Shown here piece after piece: positions 9,193 to 16,933 of a stretch of 64,000 nucleotides of DNA. The notes beneath the pieces are model-generated. The model was not told the DNA's origin. It was given only the letters and a program-made list of their open reading frames with translations, and did not search any database. A program made the position numbers and the translations under genes. This stretch comes from Pseudomonadota bacterium (GTDB lineage Bacteria > Myxococcota_A > UBA796 > UBA9615). The stretch is taken from assembly GCA_024229515.1 (NCBI GenBank), contig JAAESI010000340.1, forward strand, positions 1 through 64,000, read 5' to 3'. Positions within the stretch are counted from its first letter, which is position 1, and every line of letters begins with the position of its first letter.

Positions 9193-10118
9193 GACACGAC
9201 TCCGCGTTCCTGGGCGATGCGCATCAGGCCGCGCGCCGCCACTTCATCTCCGTCGACCACCTCCGCATCCAAACCCTGGGCGTGCAACGCGGTCGCATAC
9301 CGGCCGCCGATCCCGGGGGACGCGACGACGCGGACCGTACCGGTCGGTTCCAGCGCGCGAAGCATCGATGTCACCTCCGAGCCGATCAGCAGACCCGAGC
9401 AGTACGACCACGCCTCGGCGGGCTCGAGTTGGCCCCGCAGGGTGCGGCTGCGCACGGTGAAGAGGTGGTGCAGCAGGCCCCCGGGGAGCTTGAGGTCGTC
9501 CATGCCGCGGGCGAACGCGGCTTCGTCCAGGACCTTGCCGTCCATCACCGCGCCGACCAGGCCGTGGTCGCGCAGCAGGCCGAAGGTCTCGCCCGTGAGG
9601 CAGGTGCTGAAGCTCGTGATCCGCCCGCCGGTCACCTCCGCCCACTTGGTGTGGGTGCCGGGGAGCACGACGAAGCCGTCGTCTTCGAGGCCGAGCAGCT
9701 GGGTCTCCTCCCCTCGCATCACGTCCGGCGCCCCGCTGACCCCGGTGCCGGCGACGCCGGGCACGATCCACGTTCGCTCCCGGGGCGCCGTGACCACCGA
9801 GTCAGCGATCTCGCGCAGCCCCGCGGGGGCGCCCACGTACGGCGCATCGACCCAGCCCTGGGCCGAGCCGACCATGCCGCTGAGCATCGTCGGGAGGTCC
9901 GCGATCTCGTCCATCCACTCCGAGGTGATGAGGTCGAGGACGCGAGCGCAGACCTCGCCCCGAGCGGACCGCACGCCCGCATCGAGGCTGTCGGTGGCGA
10001 GGATGTTGGCGCCCGCATCCAGCAGCCACGCACGCACCCGGGTGCTCCCCCAGTCGAGCCCGAGGAGCACCGGCCGCGGCACCGAGACCGTGGAGATCTC
10101 CGTCTCCGGCTCGCTCAC
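9189..10118 (-). CDS. dgoK: 2-dehydro-3-deoxygalactonokinase
   Basis: LLGLDWGSTRVRAWLLD, MLSGMVGSAQGWVDAPYV, VLPGTHTKWAEVTGGRITSFSTCLTGETFGLLRDH; GTG start overlaps SDR stop. Confidence 0.9.
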   Translation of the reverse strand: MSEPETEISTVSVPRPVLLGLDWGSTRVRAWLLDAGANILATDSLDAGVRSARGEVCARVLDLITSEWMDEIADLPTMLSGMVGSAQGWVDAPYVGAPAGLREIADSVVTAPRERTWIVPGVAGTGVSGAPDVMRGEETQLLGLEDDGFVVLPGTHTKWAEVTGGRITSFSTCLTGETFGLLRDHGLVGAVMDGKVLDEAAFARGMDDLKLPGGLLHHLFTVRSRTLRGQLEPAEAWSYCSGLLIGSEVTSMLRALEPTGTVRVVASPGIGGRYATALHAQGLDAEVVDGDEVAARGLMRIAQERGVVS

Positions 10119-10867
10119 GTCACCCCTCCGTCCACGTTCCACGACTGCGCGGTGACGGCCCGGGCCTGGTCGCTGGCGAGGAACAGCACCGTCGGGGCGA
10201 TGTCCGCGGGTTGCAACTCGATCGGCACGCACTGCTGCTGAAGGGTCGAGGCGAGCGCCTCGGGGGTGACCCACCGGGCTCGCTGCCGTTCCGTCATCAC
10301 CCAACCCGGCAGCACGCAGTTGGCGCGGATGCCGAACGGGCCGAGGTCCCGGGCGAGGCCGCGGGTGAGCCCCTCGATCCCCGCCTTGGCCGCGGTGTAG
10401 GCGGGCATGCCGCCGGTGGCGAGGCGCCACGACGTCGAGCCGAGGTTCACGATCGCGCCGCCGCCGGCGGTCTTCATGCCGGGGACGACCGCCTGGGCGG
10501 TGAAGAAGCAGGGGCGCAGGTTGATGTTCTGGACGAGGTCCCAGAACTCGGGGGTGACCTCGTCGATGCCGGCGCGCTCGTCCCAGCCGGCGTTGTTGAC
10601 GAGCACGTCGACCGGGCCCAGGTCGCGCTCGACCTGGGCCACGCCGGCGGCGATGGCGTCCGTGTCCGTCAGATCGACGTTCAGGAACCCCGGGGCCCCC
10701 CCAAGCCTTCGAACCACCGCCGCCGAAGGCTCGACCGCCCGGTCGAAGAATGCGACACGCGCGCCCTGGTGCACAAACGCCTCGACGATCGCGGCGCCGA
10801 TTCCCGCGCCTCCGCCGGTGACGAGGACGACCTTGTCGCGCAGGGACGGGTAGCTGGGCAGGGTCAT
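10115..10867 (-). CDS. SDR family oxidoreductase (candidate sugar dehydrogenase)
   Basis: VVLVTGGGAGIGAAI Rossmann motif, NNAG, S...YTAAKAG catalytic pattern. Confidence 0.93.
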   Translation of the reverse strand: MTLPSYPSLRDKVVLVTGGGAGIGAAIVEAFVHQGARVAFFDRAVEPSAAVVRRLGGAPGFLNVDLTDTDAIAAGVAQVERDLGPVDVLVNNAGWDERAGIDEVTPEFWDLVQNINLRPCFFTAQAVVPGMKTAGGGAIVNLGSTSWRLATGGMPAYTAAKAGIEGLTRGLARDLGPFGIRANCVLPGWVMTERQRARWVTPEALASTLQQQCVPIELQPADIAPTVLFLASDQARAVTAQSWNVDGGVT

Positions 10868-12591
10868 CAGTGGGACTCCCGGGTGACCTCGGCGCCGGAC
10901 TTGCCGACGAGGAAGTCGAGGTCGCAGCCGCTGTCGGCCTGGGTGACGTGGTCGACGTACAGCCGGGACCAGCCGCGACGCACGTCCGGCAGCGTCGGCG
11001 TCCAGGCTTCGCGTCGAGCCGCCAGTTCGACGTCGTCGACGTGGAGGTGGAGGCGGCCGGCGTCGGCGTCCAGGGTGATGAGGTCGCCGTCGCGGACGAG
11101 GGCGATCGGTCCTCCCGCGGCCGCTTCGGGGGCGACGTGGAGCACGACGGTGCCGAACGCGGTGCCGCTCATGCGCGCGTCGCTGATGCGGACCATGTCG
11201 GTGACGCCCGCTTCGAGCAGGTGCTTGGGGAGCGCCATGTTCCCGACCTCCGGCATGCCGGGGTAGCCCTTGGGGCCGCAGCCCTGGAGCACGAGCACGC
11301 TGTCGGCGGTGCAGTCCACGGTGTCGATGCGGGCCTTGAAGTCCTCGATGGAGGAGAAGACGACCGCGGGTCCGGTATGCGTCAGCAACTCGGGCGTCGA
11401 CGCCGACGGCTTGATCACCGCCCCGTCCGGCGCAAGGTTCCCCCGCAACACGCGAAGCCCCCCATCCGCACACAGCGGCGCGGCGGTCGACCGAACGACC
11501 TCGTGGTTGAACACCTCGGCTCCATCCACCGCGTCGCGCAAGGTGCCGCCGCCGACGGTGGGGACGTCGAGCTCGAAGGTGTCGGACAGTTCCGCGATGA
11601 CCGCCGACATGCCGCCGGCGTAGTGGAAGTCCTCCATCAGGTACTGCCCCGACGGCATCAGGTCGACGATGGTGGGCACGCCCTGGCCGGCGTCGCTCCA
11701 GTCATCCAGGCCGAGCTCGACGCCGATGCGTCCCGCGATCGCGAGCAGGTGCACGACCGCGTTGGTCGAGCCGCCCAGCGCCGCCACCGCGCGGATGCCG
11801 TTGCGGAACGCCGCCGGCGTCAGCAGCGCTTCCGGGGTCACCCCGTCGGTCACCATCTGCACGATGCGCCGGCCGCTCCGGTGGGCCAGCTCCTGCCGAT
11901 CCGCGGTCACCGCGGGCGCCGTCCCGTTGCCCGGCAGCGCCTGCCCCATGGCTTCGACCACGCACGCCATCGTGGAGGCGGTGCCCATGGTCATGCAGGT
12001 GCCCGCGCTGCGGCTCATGCAGCGCTCGGCGGCGTTGAACTCCGCCTGCGACATCGTGCCCGCGCGCACCGCTTCGCTGAACTTCCAGACGTCCGTTCCC
12101 GAGCCGATCGCCCGCCCCCGGTAGCGCCCGCTGAGCATCGGCCCCGAGCTCACGACGACGAACGGGAGCCCGACGGAGCACGCCCCCATCACCTGCCCTG
12201 GCGTCGTCTTGTCGCAGCCGCCCAGCAGCACCACGCCGTCCAGCGGGTTGCCGCGGATCGACTCCTCGACCTCCATCGCGAGCAGGTTGCGCCACAGCAT
12301 CGCGGTGGGCCGCATCTGGGTCTCGCCCAGGCTCATGGCGGGGAACTCGACGGGCAGCGCGCCCATCTCCCAGACGCCCCGGGCGACGTGTTTGGCGAGG
12401 GTCCGCAGGTGCGCGTTGCACGGGGTCAACTGCGACCACGTGTTGCAGATCCCGATGATCGGGCGGCCGTCGAAGACGTCGTCGGGGAGGCCCTGCGACT
12501 TCATCCACGAGCGGTGGATGAACCCGTCCTTGTCGGCCTTGCCGTACCAGTCGGCGCTACGAAGCTTCGGCTTCTTGGTCTCGTCGCTCAC
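10867..12591 (-). CDS. IlvD/Edd family dehydratase (sugar-acid dehydratase subgroup)
   Basis: IGICNTWSQLTPCNAHLRTLA, GNPLDGVVLLGGCDKTTPGQVMGA, CMSRSAGTCMTMGTASTMACVVEAMG; arabinonate/galactonate-dehydratase-like N-terminus SADWYGKADKDGFIHRSWMKSQGLPD. Confidence 0.92.
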   Translation of the reverse strand: MSDETKKPKLRSADWYGKADKDGFIHRSWMKSQGLPDDVFDGRPIIGICNTWSQLTPCNAHLRTLAKHVARGVWEMGALPVEFPAMSLGETQMRPTAMLWRNLLAMEVEESIRGNPLDGVVLLGGCDKTTPGQVMGACSVGLPFVVVSSGPMLSGRYRGRAIGSGTDVWKFSEAVRAGTMSQAEFNAAERCMSRSAGTCMTMGTASTMACVVEAMGQALPGNGTAPAVTADRQELAHRSGRRIVQMVTDGVTPEALLTPAAFRNGIRAVAALGGSTNAVVHLLAIAGRIGVELGLDDWSDAGQGVPTIVDLMPSGQYLMEDFHYAGGMSAVIAELSDTFELDVPTVGGGTLRDAVDGAEVFNHEVVRSTAAPLCADGGLRVLRGNLAPDGAVIKPSASTPELLTHTGPAVVFSSIEDFKARIDTVDCTADSVLVLQGCGPKGYPGMPEVGNMALPKHLLEAGVTDMVRISDARMSGTAFGTVVLHVAPEAAAGGPIALVRDGDLITLDADAGRLHLHVDDVELAARREAWTPTLPDVRRGWSRLYVDHVTQADSGCDLDFLVGKSGAEVTRESH

Positions 12592-13996
12592 GTCGCTTCG
12601 CCTTCGTGTCCGCCACCAACTTCACGAACGGCTTCGCGCCGTCGCGGAGCGTGCGCTCCTGGGTCTCGTAGTCCACCCCGAACAGCCCGAACCGGGGCAC
12701 CCAGCCCTCGGCCCACTCGAAGTTGTCCAGCAGCGACCAGTAGTGGTAGCCGCGGACGTCGACGCCCTCGGTCATCGCCCGACTCATCGCGTACGCGTAC
12801 GTGGTGATCCAGTGGGCGCGGCGGTCGCCCTTGTCGTCGGGGAGGCCGTTCTCGGTGACGTAGACGGGCTTGCCCACCTCGCCGATCTGCTTGAGCGCCC
12901 GGTAGAAGCCCTCCGGGTAGATGCAGTACGGCATGTCCACGGCGATGTCCCCGGGGCGGGCGAACGTCTCGAACGGCGGCTCAGTCGACGTGAACGGCGT
13001 CACCAGCAGGTGCGAGTAGTAGTTCAGCCCCACGAAGTCGCCGGGGGCGGGGCCGTCGTCGATCACCTGCACGTGGCGGGCGAAGGGCACCGTCGACCGG
13101 AACGTGCCGGTCTTCAGGTACCCGATCACCGACTCGTTGTAGCCAGCCTCCAGGATCCGAGCGAGCACCCAGTGGATCGGGTTCCAGCGGCGCCACGGCT
13201 CGAACTGGAAGATGTTCTTCACCAGCCCGATCTCGACCTCGTCGCCGTGCGGCATCGCCTTCAGCGCCTTCGTCACCCGGCTGTGGCTCAGCATCAGGTT
13301 GCCGAGCACGCGCATCGCCCGCTTCGGCGACCGCACCCCCGGCGGGAAGGCTCCCAGCCCCCAGCCCATGACCGCGAACGGCCCCGGCTCGTTGTGGGTG
13401 CACCAGCGCTTCACGCGGCTTCCGTACTCCGCGAAGACCCGCTCGCTGAAGCGCACGAAGTGGTCGAGGTTCGCCTCGTGCTCGAAGCTGCCGAGCTCCT
13501 CGAACCAGAGCGGGTGGCTGAAGTGGTGCAGCGTCAGCATCGGCTCGATGCCGGCGGCCAGCAGCGCGTCGATGACCTCGCCGTAGTGGTCCAGCGCGGC
13601 CTGGTCGTAGACCCCGGGTTCGGCCTCGATGCGGGACCACGCGACGCTGAAGCGGTAGCTGTCCACGCCGAGCTCGTCCTTCATGCGGCGGATGTCGTCC
13701 CGGAAGAGGTTGTAGTGGTCGACGGCGACGCCCGCGCGGGCCCCCTCGTGGATGCGCGGCCGCCCCTTGCGGTCGACCTGGCTCTCCCACCACTGCCAGT
13801 TGCAGGAGGGCATGTTCCCCTCGACCTGGTAGGCCGCCGTGGCGGTGCCCCAGACGAAGTCCCGGGGGAAGTCGACATCGTCGACGTCGATGGCGCTCCA
13901 GTCCCACCGCAGCTCCGGGTAGCGGAGGTGCAGGCGCAGGGTGAAGAGGCCCAGCAGCGCGACCAGCACGCCGGGGATGACGACGAGCCAGATCAC
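12557..13996 (-). CDS. Membrane-anchored glycoside hydrolase family 1 (beta-glucosidase/beta-galactosidase)
   Basis: FPRDFVWGTATAAYQVEGN, YRFSVAWSRIEAEPGVYDQAALDHY, CTHNEPG, PVYVTENGLPD; N-terminal TM VIWLVVIPGVLVALLGLF. Confidence 0.92.
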   Translation of the reverse strand: MIWLVVIPGVLVALLGLFTLRLHLRYPELRWDWSAIDVDDVDFPRDFVWGTATAAYQVEGNMPSCNWQWWESQVDRKGRPRIHEGARAGVAVDHYNLFRDDIRRMKDELGVDSYRFSVAWSRIEAEPGVYDQAALDHYGEVIDALLAAGIEPMLTLHHFSHPLWFEELGSFEHEANLDHFVRFSERVFAEYGSRVKRWCTHNEPGPFAVMGWGLGAFPPGVRSPKRAMRVLGNLMLSHSRVTKALKAMPHGDEVEIGLVKNIFQFEPWRRWNPIHWVLARILEAGYNESVIGYLKTGTFRSTVPFARHVQVIDDGPAPGDFVGLNYYSHLLVTPFTSTEPPFETFARPGDIAVDMPYCIYPEGFYRALKQIGEVGKPVYVTENGLPDDKGDRRAHWITTYAYAMSRAMTEGVDVRGYHYWSLLDNFEWAEGWVPRFGLFGVDYETQERTLRDGAKPFVKLVADTKAKRRERRDQEAEAS

Positions 13997-14775
13997 GGTG
14001 CGTTCTCGTCCAGGTAGGCGTCCAGCGTCTCGCTGTTGGTCCGGTAGTTGTCGCCCACGAGGCGCACCGCGGTGACCGGGTTCACCGCGTCCTGCGTGAC
14101 GATCATCCAGGCCGCCTGCAGCCGCACGAAGCCGCCGCTGGCGGACTCGATGAACATGTTCAGGTGGAACTGCTCGTCCACCTCCAGCAGCGAGCTGTTG
14201 GTCTCCGGCGGGCTGATGAGCCAGTTGCGCTGGACCATCGCCCGACGCTCGCTGCCCTCGACCCAGACGTACTCGTTCTGCAGCTCCGAGATGGTGTGCA
14301 GGTTCAGCGGGAACTCGGCCTGGTAGTGCTCGGACGCCGACGTGCGGTCGCAGCTGAGGTCGAGAAAGCACTCGTGGTCGGTGTCCCAGGTGCGCTCGTA
14401 CTCGGAGAAGGAGTCCGGGTAGACCTCGTCGATCTCGGAGCCGACCATCGCGAAGGCGGCGTCATCCACGGTGTAGTCCGACTCGGTGAACACCGCGATG
14501 GCGACCATGCCGTCGGTGCTGCGATCCACGTCGTCCACGTCATCGACCGTCTCCTCGGTCAACGAGCTGATGTCCCAGTCCTCGTCCAGCGAGTCCTCGA
14601 GGCTCGCGTCCACGAAGTCAGCCAGCCGGTCGATGCCGGAGATCATGGCCGCGGGGTCCTCGTCCTGGTGGTGAGAGAAGAGCCAGACGCTGAGCTCATC
14701 AAGCTCGGCGGGCGCCTCGGGGGGCGCCACGCACCCGCTCGCGACGAGGGCAATCAGAAGTAGGAAACGCTGCAT
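13993..14775 (-). CDS. Hypothetical lipoprotein, first gene of the sugar-acid operon
   Basis: MQRFLLLIALVASGC lipobox; GTGA overlap with the GH1 gene. Confidence 0.7.
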   Translation of the reverse strand: MQRFLLLIALVASGCVAPPEAPAELDELSVWLFSHHQDEDPAAMISGIDRLADFVDASLEDSLDEDWDISSLTEETVDDVDDVDRSTDGMVAIAVFTESDYTVDDAAFAMVGSEIDEVYPDSFSEYERTWDTDHECFLDLSCDRTSASEHYQAEFPLNLHTISELQNEYVWVEGSERRAMVQRNWLISPPETNSSLLEVDEQFHLNMFIESASGGFVRLQAAWMIVTQDAVNPVTAVRLVGDNYRTNSETLDAYLDENAP

Positions 14776-14782
14776 GGGCGGA

Positions 14783-14811
14783 TATCTACTCCTCGGTAGA
14801 TTAATCGTCAA
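14783..14811 (-). promoter_or_regulatory. Putative promoter with overlapping palindromic operator (ATCTAC-N6-GTAGAT at 14784-14801)
   Basis: On the minus strand: TTGACG (14811-14806), 17-nt spacer, TAGATA (14788-14783); same palindrome and placement as at 5793-5810. Confidence 0.6.
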
Positions 14812-14880
14812 CGCCAAATCGGACGGACCCCAAACTCTTAGCAGGGCCGCAACATCTGCTACAGGTTCGGACGCGTGTTG

Positions 14881-15426
14881 ATGAAACTCCTGCAGAACGC
14901 TCGGGACGAGGGGCGTGACTTCAAGGCCGCGCTCGACGAAGCACCGGACTTCGGATTCCGCTGGGACATCCTGGGCGTGCGTCGCGTGCTCCACGCGACC
15001 TGGTGGCGCCTGCTGCGCGAGCATGTGGATCCCCGCGAGCTGGGCTGGGCGGTCTTCCTCGGCATCTTCATCGGGCTGTCGCCGTTCTACGGAACCCACG
15101 TCATCGCGGCGCTGCTGTGCGCCTTCTTCTTCAAGCTGAACAAGCTCGCCGTCTGGCTCGCGACCAACGTCAGCTTCCCCGTCATCTCCCCCTTCTTCGC
15201 GTTCGTCAGCTGCCAACTGGGGCACTTCGCGCTCGAGGGGGAGTGGCTGATGCTCGGGCTCGATGCGTTCATCGAGGGCGACAAGATCGAGCTCGTCAAA
15301 GAGCTCTTCATCTACTGGACCGTCGGCTTCCCCATCCAGGGGATGATCCTCGGACCCATCGCGGCAGCCATCACGTACCGCGTCGCGAAAGCCCGCCAAG
15401 GCAATAAGACCGAAGAAGTCTCGTAA
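14881..15426 (+). CDS. DUF2062 domain membrane protein
   Basis: WAVFLGIFIGLSPFYGTHVIAALLCAFFFKLNKLAVWLATNVSFPVISPFFAF. Confidence 0.8.
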   Translation: MKLLQNARDEGRDFKAALDEAPDFGFRWDILGVRRVLHATWWRLLREHVDPRELGWAVFLGIFIGLSPFYGTHVIAALLCAFFFKLNKLAVWLATNVSFPVISPFFAFVSCQLGHFALEGEWLMLGLDAFIEGDKIELVKELFIYWTVGFPIQGMILGPIAAAITYRVAKARQGNKTEEVS

Positions 15427-15432
15427 TCCGGC

Positions 15433-15490
15433 TTGACTCGCGGATCGGGGGGATTATGTTCCGAATCGCGAGTGACTGAATACTCATTCA
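15433..15490 (+). promoter_or_regulatory. Putative promoter (TTGACT-16-TATGTT) followed by a FadR-type palindrome TGACTGAATACTCATTCA (15473-15490)
   Basis: 17 of 18 positions match the published Bacillus FadR-type consensus TGAATGAMTANTCATTCA as I recall it. Confidence 0.5.
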
Positions 15491-15515
15491 TTCGCCAAAG
15501 GAACCGGAGACAATC

Positions 15516-16004
15516 ATGCAGAACCTCTTCATCGAGCGACTCGAGAAGACCCGCGAGCAGATCGTGACCTGGAGCAACGAGCGCATCGACGAGCTCAAGG
15601 CCCAGTCGGAGACCTTCGCGGAGCGCCGCGAGGACCTCGTCGCCCGCGGCAACACCAAGTTCGACCAGGCCGCTGGCGCCGTCCGCACCGCGGAGGCGAC
15701 CGTCCTGGAGACCACCCGCGACCTGCTGAACAAGGCCAACGAGACCTTCGACGGCAAGGCCGCATTCCTCGCCCGGGGCGCCGAAGCCCTGGACTCCGCG
15801 CTCATCGATCTGCGCGCCGGCCACAGCGCCACGCTGCCGATCGATGGCTTCGACGAGCTGTCGATCAAGAAGATCCTCCCCCTGATGGCGGACTTCGACC
15901 TCGCTCAGCTCAAGACCGTGCGCGCCTACGAGGCGGCGAACAAGGCCCGCAAGACCCTGCTCAAGGAGCTGGACGCGCGGATCGAGGAGTTCGCCGCGGC
16001 CTAG
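15516..16004 (+). CDS. Phasin-like helical protein
   Basis: All-helical ~160 aa protein (MQNLFIERLEKTREQIVTWSNERIDELKAQSETFAERREDLVARGNTKFDQ...); assignment by general character only. Confidence 0.5.
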   Translation: MQNLFIERLEKTREQIVTWSNERIDELKAQSETFAERREDLVARGNTKFDQAAGAVRTAEATVLETTRDLLNKANETFDGKAAFLARGAEALDSALIDLRAGHSATLPIDGFDELSIKKILPLMADFDLAQLKTVRAYEAANKARKTLLKELDARIEEFAAA

Positions 16005-16021
16005 TCGCGTAGAGTCCGCCG

Positions 16022-16933
16022 ATGGATCTCGGCCTCGCCGTCCATCGGCTCTTGACCAAGCAGCTGCCGTCGGACCTGTACTACCGGGTCCCGTCGACGA
16101 GCGCCGTGCCCCAAAAGGGCGACGTAAGCTTCCGTTGGATGGGGGCCGCGGGTTTCGAGATCGAAGCCCGCGGCCGCCGCATGCTCATCGATCCGTTCGT
16201 GAGCCGGCCCAACATCCGACAGACCCTCCTGCACCCGCTGGTGCCAGACGTTGACGCTGTGCGCCGGTACGTGGCGTCCGCCGACGTCATCTGCGCGGGG
16301 CACTCCCACCACGACCACGCGATGGACATCGGCGCCATCTGCTCCCACACCGGGGCGACGGTCTACGGCTCCGAGTCGGCGCTGCACATGGCCCGCGCCA
16401 CCGGCGCCCCGTCCGAGCTGCTGTCCCACGTGGCGGCGGGAGACGTGGTCGACCACGGCCCCTACCGGATCCGCGTGATGCGCTCGATCCACGGCAAGGT
16501 GTTCGCGGGCCGCATCCCCTCCCCCGGCGTGATGGGCGATCCGCAGGGCCCCGGCTTCCGCATCAAGCAGTACAAGGTCGGCGCCACCTTCGGGCTGCAC
16601 GTGACCGTTGGCTCAGTCAGCTTCATGCACCTGGGCTCGGCCGACTTCGTCGAGTCGGCGCTGCACGGCATGAACTGCGACGTGCTCCTGCTGTGCATCG
16701 TCGGACGCCAGGGGAGCCCCAACTTCACCCACCGCATCCTGCGCACGCTCCGCCCCAAGGTCGTGCTGCCGTGCCACTGGGACAACTTCCTCCTCCCCTT
16801 CGATCACCCCGCCCGGATCATCCCGCGGTGCAACATCGAAGGCTTCCTCGAGGAGGTCGAGACTTCCGGGGTCGACTGCGAGGTCGCGCTCCTGGACTTC
16901 TTCAGCAGCTACCGCTTCCGCGCCCAGGGCTGA
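16022..16933 (+). CDS. MBL-fold metallohydrolase (UlaG-like)
   Basis: VSFRWMGAAGFEIEARGRRMLIDPFVS, CAGHSHHDHAMDI, VLPCHWDNF. Confidence 0.85.
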   Translation: MDLGLAVHRLLTKQLPSDLYYRVPSTSAVPQKGDVSFRWMGAAGFEIEARGRRMLIDPFVSRPNIRQTLLHPLVPDVDAVRRYVASADVICAGHSHHDHAMDIGAICSHTGATVYGSESALHMARATGAPSELLSHVAAGDVVDHGPYRIRVMRSIHGKVFAGRIPSPGVMGDPQGPGFRIKQYKVGATFGLHVTVGSVSFMHLGSADFVESALHGMNCDVLLLCIVGRQGSPNFTHRILRTLRPKVVLPCHWDNFLLPFDHPARIIPRCNIEGFLEEVETSGVDCEVALLDFFSSYRFRAQG

